From Streptococcus mitis (GTDB lineage Bacteria > Bacillota > Bacilli > Lactobacillales > Streptococcaceae), in contig CP014326.1 in the NCBI GenBank assembly GCA_001560895.1, positions 260,001-324,000 on the forward strand: 64,000 nt of DNA, given 5' to 3'. Made by a program: the position numbers and the translations under genes. The notes below the pieces were generated by a model that was given only the letters and a program-made list of their open reading frames with translations, did no database searches and had not been told where the DNA came from. Shown here piece after piece: positions 29,063 to 37,837 of the stretch (positions are counted from its first letter, which is position 1; each line of letters begins with the position of its first letter).

Positions 29063-30454
29063 ATGGAAGTCAAAGCTGTTTTTTTTGATATCGATGGAAC
29101 CTTGGTCAACGATCGCAAGAGTGTTTTGAAATCCACTAAGGACGCGATTAAAATCGTCAAAGAACAAGGGGTACTTGTCGGCGTAGCGACAGGTCGAGGA
29201 CCTTTTTTTGTTAAGGAATTGATGGACGATTTGGATCTGGACTTTGCGGTAACCTATAATGGACAGTATATCTTTACTAAAGAAAGAGTCTTATTTACGA
29301 GCCCAATTTCCAAGTTACATTTGCGCCAGTTAATTAGCTATGCTAAAAAAGAGGGCAAGGAGATTGCCCTAGGGACCAAGGATGCCATGCTGGGGTCTAA
29401 AATCATGTCTTTTGGTCTGGGAACTTTTTCTCAACGAATCAGTCGCTTCGTTCCCTCGGTTTTAACTCGGACAGTGAGTCATTCCTTTAATCGTATGGTC
29501 AGCAAGGTTGTTCCCCAAAAGGAAGAAGACCTGCTTCACCTGATGAATCAACCTATCTACCAAGTTTTGATGTTGATGACACCAGAAGAATCTGAGAAGG
29601 CGGCAGCAGATTTTCAAGACTTGAAATTGACACGTAGCAATCCATTTGCAGCGGATGTCATTAATCAAGGTAATTCTAAATTGGAAGGCATTCGCCGAGT
29701 TGGAAAAGAATATGGCTTTGACCTCAACCAAGTCATGGCCTTTGGTGACTCGGATAACGACCTTGAAATGCTGGCTGGTGTCGGTATGTCCGTTGCTATG
29801 GGAAATGGTAGTAGCAGTGTTAAGGAAGTGGCCAAGCATATCACAGCCAGCAATCAGCAGGATGGGATCCACAAGGCCTTGGAACATTTTGGTGTTTTGT
29901 CTTCAGAAAAAGTCTTTGTCAGCCGTGACTATCATTTCAATAAGGTCAAGACCTTCCACCACATGATGGATGAACGGACCCAAGAAGAGCCTCGAGCTTG
30001 GGATTTAGAAGGTGCAACCCATAGGGCTGGCTTTAAGATAGAAGAATTGGTGGAGTTTGTTCGGGCTGCTAGTCCTTCTGAAGAGGACTTTGGTCAAGCT
30101 CTATCGCAACTTCATCAGGCCCTTGATAAGGCAGCAGATAAGGTAGCCAAGAAGACACCTGCTCAGCAAGATTTGGTAGGGCAGGTGGATGCCTTGATTG
30201 ACACGCTTTACTTTACTTATGGCAGTTTTGTCTTGATGGGGGTGGACCCAGAACGTATTTTTGACATTGTCCATCAGGCTAATATGGGGAAAATTTTCCC
30301 AGATGGTAAGGCTCATTTCGATCCAGTGACCCACAAAATCTTAAAACCAGATGATTGGGAAGAAAAATATGCTCCAGAACCTGCTATTAAAAAGGAACTG
30401 CAGCGCCAACTCAAGGCTTATGAACGCCATAAAGAGAGAAATAATACTCAATGA
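29063..30454 (+). CDS. HAD-family phosphatase fused to a MazG-like domain
   Basis: 463 residues. The first ~270 are a Cof-type HAD IIB phosphatase (FFDIDGTLVNDRKS, ATGRGPFF, FGDSDNDLEMLAG). From ~290 a second all-helical domain has the acid-rich pattern of all-alpha NTP pyrophosphatases (MazG/PRA-PH type): KIEELVEFVRA, then GQVDALIDTLYFTYGSF. It may hydrolyse nucleotide triphosphates or related metabolites. Start ATG 29063 is preceded by GGGGAG. The last codons and TGA stop lie in a BOX element. Confidence 0.8.
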   Translation: MEVKAVFFDIDGTLVNDRKSVLKSTKDAIKIVKEQGVLVGVATGRGPFFVKELMDDLDLDFAVTYNGQYIFTKERVLFTSPISKLHLRQLISYAKKEGKEIALGTKDAMLGSKIMSFGLGTFSQRISRFVPSVLTRTVSHSFNRMVSKVVPQKEEDLLHLMNQPIYQVLMLMTPEESEKAAADFQDLKLTRSNPFAADVINQGNSKLEGIRRVGKEYGFDLNQVMAFGDSDNDLEMLAGVGMSVAMGNGSSSVKEVAKHITASNQQDGIHKALEHFGVLSSEKVFVSRDYHFNKVKTFHHMMDERTQEEPRAWDLEGATHRAGFKIEELVEFVRAASPSEEDFGQALSQLHQALDKAADKVAKKTPAQQDLVGQVDALIDTLYFTYGSFVLMGVDPERIFDIVHQANMGKIFPDGKAHFDPVTHKILKPDDWEEKYAPEPAIKKELQRQLKAYERHKERNNTQ

Positions 30455-30593
30455 AAATCAAAGAGCAAACTAGGAAACTAGCCGCAGGCTGCTCAAAGCA
30501 CTGCTTTGAGGTTGCAGATGAAACTGACGAAGTCAGTAACATATATACGGCAAGGCGACGTTGACGTGGTTTGAAGAGATTTTCGAAGAGTAT
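30444..30593 (-). repeat. BOX element, A-C form (copy 6)
   Basis: Minus-strand copy, ATACTCAATGAAAATCAAAG... to GAAGAGTAT. The first 11 bases also supply the last two codons and TGA stop of the HAD-MazG gene. Confidence 0.93.
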
Positions 30594-30605
30594 AAATAGT
30601 AAACA

Positions 30606-30629
30606 AAAAGGAGCTCTGGGCTCCTTTTC
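30606..30629 (-). terminator. Terminator of the universal stress protein gene
   Basis: AAAAGGAG-CTCTGGG-CTCCTTTT; it works in both directions, since A and T runs flank it. Confidence 0.7.
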
Positions 30630-30636
30630 TTCATGA

Positions 30637-31089
30637 TTATAAGGTTTTTTCTTGTTCTCTCACAACCAGCAAATCGACCTTAGCATGGCGGAGAATGTAT
30701 TCAGATGAAGATCCGACCAAGAGGCGTTCAAAGGCGTTGAGACCGGTTGCGCCAACGAGGATGAGGTCCACTTCCTCAGCATCTGGAATAGTACGTGCCA
30801 AGAGGGTCTTTGGATTTCCCATTTCAATGACGATATGAACATCTGTCACACCAGCATCTTTCGCACGTTTTTCGTACTCTTTCATCAGACTTTCAGCGTC
30901 GACTTGGAGTTCTTCGTAAACTTCAGCATCAAAGGTGGATACGCTTTGGAGTGCGCGTGTGTCAATGACATGAGCGATGGTGAGTTTAGCGTCGTTTCGT
31001 AGAGCAGAATGAACTCCCTTGACAAAAGCCAAGTCCGCTTCCTTAGAACCATCGATTGCGACCATAATATTTTGGTAACGTTGTGCCAT
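30637..31089 (-). CDS. Universal stress protein, UspA family
   Basis: Cytosolic 150-residue USP-fold protein. It begins YQNIMVAIDGSKEADLA and ends with the ATP-binding signature GATGLNAFERLLVGSSSEYILR (G-2x-G-9x-G-S). I start at MAQRYQN (31089), with AGGAGG upstream, not at the longer open frame. The -10 region and ribosome site lie just beyond. Role in stress survival is known of the family; the trigger is unknown here. Confidence 0.9.
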   Translation of the reverse strand: MAQRYQNIMVAIDGSKEADLAFVKGVHSALRNDAKLTIAHVIDTRALQSVSTFDAEVYEELQVDAESLMKEYEKRAKDAGVTDVHIVIEMGNPKTLLARTIPDAEEVDLILVGATGLNAFERLLVGSSSEYILRHAKVDLLVVREQEKTL

Positions 31090-31253
31090 AATGAAACCTC
31101 CTGAAATTTTCTTACTATAATTGTAAACCTTTTCACTATAGAAGTAAAGCAAAAAAAGTATTTTTCAAAAGAATGTTAGCACTTAAAAACTATATAAATA
31201 TATGATGAAATAAAAGAAAGGATAGTAGGCAAGAAGTGAAGGGAGGAAGAATG

Positions 31254-31554
31254 ATGAAAAACTCTTTTCAAGAAACAAAAAAAATCAAATTTCCTTTATT
31301 ATGGAATCATCCTAGCTTCAGTCTTGATAGAAGTGATTATGATATGACAATTAGAGAAGCTAATTCCGCTTCTCTATCCAGGTTTTATTGGCTTTTTAGT
31401 CTTTCACCTACTCTACCATCTGATATTATTCCTAGTTGCAAAAAGAAGTGGTCGCTGGGATTACTTGATGATATGGGGGCTTTTCCTCATGTTCAATCTT
31501 CTCTATGACTCCTTTCTAGGCTTGCTTTTTCTAGGTTTATCTTTTGGTATGTGA
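31254..31554 (+). pseudogene. Frameshifted small membrane-protein gene
   Basis: A good ribosome site (GGGAGG) leads into MKNSFQETKKIKFPLLWNHP and on to SDYDMTIREA. From about 31348 the coding character switches to another frame, reading LIPLLYPGFIGFLVFHLLYH and then a hydrophobic stretch ending LGLSFGM and TGA at 31552-31554. The first frame continues only as unlikely residues to 31508. One frameshift in 31340-31370 would join them into a protein of ~100 residues with two or more membrane segments. I do not recognise the family. Confidence 0.5.
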
Positions 31555-31650
31555 TGTTTTTTGGCAAAACACCTGCTATCTCTCCTGTCTTGACTTCGCT
31601 TTTAGTGAGGCTTTTCTTCCATCTGAATCTAGTAACACATTTCAGTAAAC

Positions 31651-31679
31651 TTGTCGCATTCTCTTTCTAGTGGTATAAT
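31651..31679 (+). promoter_or_regulatory. Aminotransferase promoter
   Basis: -35 TTGTCG (31651-31656), 17-base spacer, extended -10 TGGTATAAT ending at 31679. The ATG follows 30 bases later. Confidence 0.65.
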
Positions 31680-31709
31680 GTTACTATCCTGATGAATTGA
31701 GGAAACAAG

Positions 31710-32924
31710 ATGAAAGAATATAACAAGTCTAGTAAGTTAGAGCATGTTGCTTATGATATCCGTGGTCCTGTTTTGGAAGAAGCCATGCGAATGCGAGCAA
31801 ACGGAGAAAAGATTTTACGTCTGAATACAGGAAATCCAGCAGAGTTTGGCTTTACAGCGCCAGATGAGGTCATTCATGACTTGATTATGAATGCGCGTGA
31901 TAGTGAAGGGTATTCTGACTCTAAAGGGATTTTTTCAGCCCGTAAGGCCATCATGCAGTATTGCCAATTAAAGAAATTCCCAAACGTAGATATTGATGAT
32001 ATTTACCTTGGAAATGGTGTCAGTGAGCTGATTGTTATGTCCATGCAGGGGCTTTTGGATAATGGAGACGAGGTCTTGGTGCCTATGCCAGACTATCCTC
32101 TTTGGACAGCTGCTGTCAGCCTAGCTGGGGGAAATGCTGTTCACTACATCTGTGATGAAGCTGCAGAATGGTACCCAGATATTGACGATATCAAGTCAAA
32201 AATCACTTCCAATACCAAGGCAATCGTCCTTATCAATCCAAATAACCCAACTGGAGCCCTTTATCCTAAAGAACTCTTGCTGGAGATTATTGAGATTGCC
32301 CGTCAAAACGATTTGATTATCTTTGCGGATGAAATTTACGATCGTATGGTAATGGATGGACATGTGCATACGCCTGTGGCAAGCTTGGCACCAGATGTCT
32401 TCTGTGTCAGCATGAACGGTTTGTCAAAATCGCACCGTATCGCTGGTTTCCGTGTGGGTTGGATGGTCTTGTCTGGACCTAAGACTCATGTCAAGGGCTA
32501 TATCGAAGGGCTCAATATGTTGTCCAATATGCGCCTTTGCTCTAACGTTTTGGCCCAACAAGTCGTACAAACTTCTTTGGGAGGCCACCAATCAGTCGAT
32601 GAATTACTTCTTCCTGGTGGACGAATCTACGAGCAAAGAAATTTCATCTACAATGCTATTCAAGATATTCCAGGTTTGTCTGCCGTTAAACCCAAGGCTG
32701 GACTCTATATCTTCCCTAAAATCGACCGCGATATGTACCGCATTGATGATGATGAACAGTTTGTCCTTGATTTCTTGAAGCAGGAAAAGGTTCTCTTGGT
32801 TCATGGTCGTGGTTTTAACTGGAAGGAACCAGACCACTTCCGTATCGTTTACCTTCCTCGTGTTGATGAGCTGGCCCAAATCCAAGAAAAGATGACTCGT
32901 TTCTTGAAACAGTATCGTAGATAG
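31710..32924 (+). CDS. alaT: Pyridoxal-phosphate aminotransferase, AlaT/AspC type
   Basis: Class I aminotransferase of 404 residues, probably alanine-pyruvate or aspartate type. The PLP lysine is Lys240 in GLSKSHRIAGFRVGW; other landmarks are INPNNPTGALY and FADEIYDRM. The N-terminal signature YDIRGPVLEEA is like that of AlaT proteins in E. coli and streptococci. Own promoter upstream; rpmH follows after 150 bases with its own promoter. Exact substrate pair is inferred from similarity only. Confidence 0.88.
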   Translation: MKEYNKSSKLEHVAYDIRGPVLEEAMRMRANGEKILRLNTGNPAEFGFTAPDEVIHDLIMNARDSEGYSDSKGIFSARKAIMQYCQLKKFPNVDIDDIYLGNGVSELIVMSMQGLLDNGDEVLVPMPDYPLWTAAVSLAGGNAVHYICDEAAEWYPDIDDIKSKITSNTKAIVLINPNNPTGALYPKELLLEIIEIARQNDLIIFADEIYDRMVMDGHVHTPVASLAPDVFCVSMNGLSKSHRIAGFRVGWMVLSGPKTHVKGYIEGLNMLSNMRLCSNVLAQQVVQTSLGGHQSVDELLLPGGRIYEQRNFIYNAIQDIPGLSAVKPKAGLYIFPKIDRDMYRIDDDEQFVLDFLKQEKVLLVHGRGFNWKEPDHFRIVYLPRVDELAQIQEKMTRFLKQYRR

Positions 32925-32975
32925 GGCTTACATCAGAAAAAGCGTTAAAAAGCTGGAAACATTTGCCTAGAGCTA

Positions 32976-33004
32976 TTGACAAAAGTGAAAGAATCAGATA
33001 GAAT
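32976..33004 (+). promoter_or_regulatory. rpmH promoter
   Basis: TTGACA (32976-32981), 17-base spacer, TAGAAT (32999-33004). About 65 bases of leader precede the GTG start. Confidence 0.7.
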
Positions 33005-33078
33005 AGTAAAGTATGTTTAGTAACTGATCACTTTATAGCCGGCTAAACGAATACAAAATCTATGAGGAGGTATTCATC

Positions 33079-33213
33079 GTGAAACGTACTTATCAACCAA
33101 GTAAACTTCGTCGTGCGCGCAAACACGGATTCCGTAACCGTATGTCAACTAAAAACGGTCGTCGCGTATTGGCAGCTCGTCGTCGTAAAGGACGCAAAGT
33201 TTTGGCTGCATAA
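33079..33213 (+). CDS. rpmH: 50S ribosomal protein L34
   Basis: 44 residues, mostly Arg and Lys: [20 protein letters not shown] and so on to RKGRKVLAA, the full L34 sequence. It starts with GTG; GGAGG lies 9 bases upstream, so the start is secure. In many bacteria rpmH precedes rnpA at the origin; in mitis-group streptococci it stands alone here, with its own promoter and terminator. Confidence 0.97.
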
Positions 33214-33228
33214 TCCAAACGAACTATA

Positions 33229-33264
33229 TCAAAAATCAGTAGGAACTCGAGTCTACTGATTTTT
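33229..33264 (+). terminator. rpmH terminator
   Basis: AAAAATCAGTAG and CTACTGATTTTT around a 10-base loop, followed by more T residues. Confidence 0.85.
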
Positions 33265-33350
33265 ATTTTTGTAAAAATGTTCAAAAGGCTTTATATTTTT
33301 GCTCAAATGGTGTATAATATTTCACATACTGTAAAAAATGGAGAATAATC

Positions 33351-35315
33351 ATGAAGAAATCAAAAGTTATGCTGTTTGGAGCTATGGCTTTGACAGCAGG
33401 TCTAGCTCTAGCAGCGTGTGGATCATCTCAATCAAGTAATGCTGACAAGACTTACTCTTATATCTTTGTCAATAACCCAGATACCTTGGATTATATTACC
33501 TCTACCCGAGACTCTACATCTAGTATCACAACCAACTTGATTGATGGTTTGTTGGAAAACGACCAGTATGGCAATCTCATTCCATCTATGGCTGAGTCAT
33601 GGACTGTGTCAAAAGATGGTTTAACATACACTTATAAGATCCGTCAGGGGGCAAAATGGTACACTTCTGAAGGAGAAGAGTATGCGGATGTAACGGCTCA
33701 TGACTTTGTGACTGGTCTTAAGTATGCTGCTGATAAAAAGGCTGAAAACTTGTACTTGGTACAAGACTCTATCAAGGGTCTAGCAGACTATGTTGAAGGG
33801 AAATCATCTGATTTTGGAACTGTTGGTGTAAAGGCAGTGGATGATTACACTCTCCAATATACCCTCAACCAACCTGAAACTTATTGGAACTCTAAAACAA
33901 CAGCAAGTATTCTTAGTCCTGTGAATGAAGCCTTCTTGAAGTCTAAGGGAGATGACTTTGGAAGTGTGACACCATCAAGTATCTTGTCAAATGGTCCTTA
34001 CTTGTTTAAGTCCTTCACATCAAAATCTTTGATTGAGTTTGACAAAAATCCTAATTACTGGGATAAGGACAATGTGAAAATCGAGAAAGTGAAACTCTCT
34101 TTCTTTGACGGATCTGACCAAGACAGCATTGCAAGAGGATTCTTGGAAGGCAACTATACAGATGGTCGTATTTTCCCAACAAGTTCAGTCTTTGCTGAAC
34201 TCAAGAAGGGAAATGAAGACAAGATTACCTATACACCACAAAACTCAGTTACTTTCTATTATCTTTTCAACGTGAATCGTCAAAGCTACAAGCAGACTAT
34301 GAAACAGTCTGACAAGGAAAAGACAGATTCACGTGTAGCTATGCAAAATAAGGATTTCCGTCAGGCTATCAACTTTGCCTTTGACCGTCATGCTTATGCA
34401 GCACAGACAAATGGTGAAGATGGAGCAGACCGTATCTTGCGTAACACGATTACACCAAGTAACTTTGTCCAAGTTGGCGATAAGAACTTCGGTGATATTG
34501 TCAATGAAAAAATTGTCAACTATGGTAAAGATTGGGCAAATATCAACCTAAATGATGGTAAGCAAGCCTTCTTGAACCCTGACAAGGCCAAAGAGAAATT
34601 TGCCAAGGCCAAAGAAAGTCTGCAAGCTCAAGGAGTAACCTTCCCAATTCATTTGGATATGCCAGTTGACCAGACTGCTAAGTTGGATGTGCAACAGGCC
34701 GGATCTTTCAAACAAACAGTGGAAGAAACTCTTGGTAAGGAGAATGTAGTCATCGATGTTATCCAACTTTCTCCAGATGAAAAAGACCAGGCAACCTACT
34801 TTGCAGATACAGCAGAACAAAAAGACTACGACATCGACATCTCAGGATGGGGTGGAGACTACTCAGATCCTAAGACTTACCTAGCGATCCTAGATCCAGA
34901 GACAGGTTCTCAGTTGAAAAATATGGGCTTGTCTGAAGGAAAAGACAAGGAAGTTAAGGATAAGATTGGTCTTTCTGACTACAAGAAACTCTTGGATGAG
35001 GCCGACGCTGAAATCACAGATACTCAAGCCCGCTATGAAAAATATGCTGAAGCCCAAGCTTGGTTGACAGATAGCGCCTTGTTCCTACCAGTTCAAAGTG
35101 GTGGAGCCAACCCAATCTTCCGTAAGACTGTACCGTTTACAGGCCCATTCTCATTTGTGGGCCATAAGGGAAATGCAGACAACTATAAATATGTTGAATT
35201 GCAAAAAGAGCCAGTAACTGCTAAACAGTACCAAGAACTCTATGAAAAATGGTTAAAAGAAAAAGCTGAGTCAAATAAAAAAGCTCAAGAAGATTTAGCT
35301 AACCACATTCAATGA
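33351..35315 (+). CDS. Oligopeptide-binding lipoprotein, AliA/AliB/AmiA family
   Basis: Extracellular solute-binding lipoprotein (SBP family 5) for oligopeptide ABC import; 654 residues. A signal peptide ends in the lipobox LALAAC with the lipid-modified Cys at residue 23. The family motifs WTVSKDGLTYTYKIR and GDDFGSV...SNGPYLF follow. It is related to, but clearly different from, AmiA at 61.5 kb. No permease or ATPase gene is adjacent, so like AliA and AliB it probably shares AmiCDEF. An AliB-like type is my best guess. Confidence 0.9.
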   Translation: MKKSKVMLFGAMALTAGLALAACGSSQSSNADKTYSYIFVNNPDTLDYITSTRDSTSSITTNLIDGLLENDQYGNLIPSMAESWTVSKDGLTYTYKIRQGAKWYTSEGEEYADVTAHDFVTGLKYAADKKAENLYLVQDSIKGLADYVEGKSSDFGTVGVKAVDDYTLQYTLNQPETYWNSKTTASILSPVNEAFLKSKGDDFGSVTPSSILSNGPYLFKSFTSKSLIEFDKNPNYWDKDNVKIEKVKLSFFDGSDQDSIARGFLEGNYTDGRIFPTSSVFAELKKGNEDKITYTPQNSVTFYYLFNVNRQSYKQTMKQSDKEKTDSRVAMQNKDFRQAINFAFDRHAYAAQTNGEDGADRILRNTITPSNFVQVGDKNFGDIVNEKIVNYGKDWANINLNDGKQAFLNPDKAKEKFAKAKESLQAQGVTFPIHLDMPVDQTAKLDVQQAGSFKQTVEETLGKENVVIDVIQLSPDEKDQATYFADTAEQKDYDIDISGWGGDYSDPKTYLAILDPETGSQLKNMGLSEGKDKEVKDKIGLSDYKKLLDEADAEITDTQARYEKYAEAQAWLTDSALFLPVQSGGANPIFRKTVPFTGPFSFVGHKGNADNYKYVELQKEPVTAKQYQELYEKWLKEKAESNKKAQEDLANHIQ

Positions 35316-35340
35316 TATTCCTAGTCACGCTTTTCAGTTA

Positions 35341-35491
35341 ATACTCTTCGAAAATCTCTTCAAACCACGTCAGCGTTGCCTTACCGTAGGTATAGTTACT
35401 GACTTCGCCAGTTCTATCTGCAACCTCAAAGCAGTGCTTTGAGCAGCCTGCGGCTAGCTTCCTAGTTTGCTCTTTGATTTTCATTGAGTAT
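35341..35491 (+). repeat. BOX element, A-C form (copy 7)
   Basis: ATACTCTTCGAAAATCTCTT... then GCAACCTCAAAGCAGTGC... to CATTGAGTAT. boxB is missing. It follows the lipoprotein gene by 25 bases. Confidence 0.93.
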
Positions 35492-35513
35492 AAGCATAGT
35501 GGATGGATTCAGA

Positions 35514-35556
35514 AAAAGGCCTTACCAGAGCTTCTTGGTTCTGGTAGGGCCTTTTC
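35514..35556. terminator. Bidirectional terminator, lipoprotein / APC permease
   Basis: AAAAAGGCCTTACCAGA and TCTGGTAGGGCCTTTTC form a long stem between the convergent genes. Confidence 0.8.
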
Positions 35557-35557
35557 T

Positions 35558-37279
35558 TTATTCTTTTAAGTGATAAGAGTAGCTAGCTACAACGACGTCT
35601 TGGTGCCAACGGAGGGCGTATTTGAGTTTGAGACTCATTTGATTGTGCAGGATATTTTGCCAAGGTTTATTAGGGATAAACTGGGGAACGAGGACAGTGA
35701 CTGTATAGTTCTTTTTCTGGGCATCCTCGGAAATACGTTTGACATACTTGACAGTAGGCGTGATGATGTCACGGTAGCTGGTCTTGATATTTTTCAGAGT
35801 AATGGTTGGGAAGTAATCGGCAAATTCTTGGAGAATTTCTTGGTCTTTTTCTGCTGTTTCCTTGGTGGATATATGCATGGCTAAGACTTCGTCACCGATA
35901 CTTTGAGCGTAGTTAATGGCTCCAACGCTGACTCGGGTGACATTTCCTACTAGGACCAGAACCAGATTGCCGTCGTAAGTACGTTTTTCGATTCCTTCAT
36001 AGAGACGCAGTTGTTGGGCCGCTTTTTGGTAATGACTGTGAATGGCCAAGAAGAGTAGGGTGAGTGCGAGAATAATCGGGAAGAAAGGCCAGATATCACT
36101 GAGACGGAAAAAGAGCAGGATCAGCACGATAGCGTAGCAAATGATAGCTCCGAGGATATTGGCAAGGGCAGGTTTTAAGAAATTTGCCCCCTTTTCTTTT
36201 TTCCAATGACGAATCATCCCAGTCTGAGAAAGGGCAAAGGGCACGAAGACACCGATAGTATAAAGAGGAATCAAACGTTCGGTATTGCCATTAAAAATGA
36301 GAAGAAGAATCATAGCCCCAAATGCAAGAGTTAAAATTCCATTGGAGTAGCCTAGGCGGTCTCCTTTTTCCATAAAGAGGTGAGGCATGTATTTGTTTTT
36401 AGCCATATTGTAAGCCAGCATAGGGAAGGCTGAAAAGCCAGTATTTGCTGCTACGGCCAAAATCAAGGCTGTGGAGAATTGGAAGGTATAATAGCCAAGG
36501 TGACCTAAGAAGGAATTTCCAAGGATGCCTTGAGCCATCTGTGAAAGGATGGTTTCTCCGTGTTGAGGCAGAATCCCCATCCAGTAGTTTAGGAAGGTGA
36601 TACCAGCAAAAAGAAAACCTAAAATCAGTGACATGATGGTCAAGGTCTGAGCAGCATTCTTTTCTTTTGGAGCCTTGAAGAAGGGAACGGCGTTTGAAAT
36701 AGCTTCAACCCCTGTTAGAGAGGCAGAACCACTGGTAAAGGCTCTTAGAATGAGAACGATAGACAGACTCGGTACAGCATGGCCGATAGGTGAAGTCGCC
36801 TGATAGCTAAGAGTACCTATCATTAGTTGAAAGATTCCATAGAGCAAGAGAAAGACAGTACTGATGATAAAGAGATAGACAGGAATCATCAGTGAACTGG
36901 CAGATTCTTTCAACCCCCGTAAGTTCAAGAGCATGAGCAAGCAAACTAGAAAAATAGAGATGTGGAGGTTGTAAGGGTGAAGGGCAGGGAGGGCTGCTGT
37001 GATAGCGTCAGCTCCAGATGATACAGATACCGCCACAGTCAGCATGTAGTCAACCAGCAGACTACCTCCAGCAATCAAGCCTAGCTCGGGCGATAGATTT
37101 TCTCGAGTAACCATATAGGCCCCTCCTCCTTGAGGATAGGCGTGGATGATTTGACGGTAGGAAACAGTCAGACTGGCCAGGAGTAGGAGGACAAAAAGGC
37201 CGATAGGGAGGCTCCACCATATAGCAAGTGGAGAGAGGCTAGCCAAGACGAGGACTACTTGCTCAGGTCCATAGGCAAG
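35558..37279 (-). pseudogene. APC-superfamily amino-acid permease lacking its 5' end
   Basis: Twelve-segment amino-acid/polyamine permease with a C-terminal cytosolic domain. Homology starts at AYGPEQVVLVLASLSPLAIW; family members have ~40-60 further residues before this (normally ...LSSDALSSIAYGPEQ). Directly upstream the frame reads foreign codons NLYNTL and an in-frame TAG. The only starts left are internal (TTG 37246 giving 562 residues), without a ribosome site. The break coincides with the left end of the integrative element, so integration or a related deletion removed the 5' part. The remainder has no frameshift and looks recent. Confidence 0.8.
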
Positions 37280-37411
37280 CGTATTATAGAGATTCTACGA
37301 AAAGAATTAAAAAATTTATAATCTCTTCCGAATTCTGTTGAAATTTCTCCTAATAGATAAGGAGGTGTAATTTTAAACGTTGTTATCTGTAATCGTCACA
37401 GTGTTTATTTG

Positions 37412-37438
37412 CTTAAAAGTAGACGATTTACTTTTAAG
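37412..37438. repeat. Inverted repeat before the first element gene
   Basis: CTTAAAAGTA and TACTTTTAAG, perfect 10-base arms with a 7-base loop, 23 bases ahead of the first element gene. Possible operator, or a leader hairpin. Confidence 0.5.
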
Positions 37439-37460
37439 TTTAGAAAGAAGGTATTGAATT

Positions 37461-37826
37461 ATGGCACTTAAGAACTTAACTTATTTTACAGAGTTTAATA
37501 CGTCACTTTTCCTTTCTCGCAAAGAACTACGTTTTGTGTCCGCAACAAGGTGGATAGAAAAAAGTGAAACTGGTTCGGAAACGGAGAAAGGTGTAAAAGT
37601 TTGCGTGCTGGTCTTTGCGGATGAAAGTGACTATCCCAACGAAAAAAATAATACTGGGGAGCAGCTCACTGTAAAAGTTCCATTTGCATCTATGAAGGAT
37701 TATGATACGTTTCAACCAATGCTGACATCTGTAGAAATTGTAGACATTGAGAAAGCAATTGTATACGGAGAATATCGTAACCAACTTAGTTTGACTGCAA
37801 AAGTCATTGAAGTTGTAGCACTTTAA
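37461..37826 (+). CDS. Unrecognised element protein (121 aa)
   Basis: First gene of the element. The sequence MALKNLTYFTEFNTSLFLSR to LTAKVIEVVAL is soluble and mixed in charge, rich in beta-forming residues in its second half (VEIVDIEKAIVYGEYRNQ). No signal peptide, membrane segment or clear catalytic motif. Its place at the head of the module and its size recall small accessory genes upstream of rep in Tn916-like and satellite elements (DUF961 type), but I cannot confirm kinship. AGAAAGAAGG gives a ribosome site. The next gene follows after 11 bases. Confidence 0.7.
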   Translation: MALKNLTYFTEFNTSLFLSRKELRFVSATRWIEKSETGSETEKGVKVCVLVFADESDYPNEKNNTGEQLTVKVPFASMKDYDTFQPMLTSVEIVDIEKAIVYGEYRNQLSLTAKVIEVVAL

Positions 37827-37837
37827 AGGAGGCAAAT

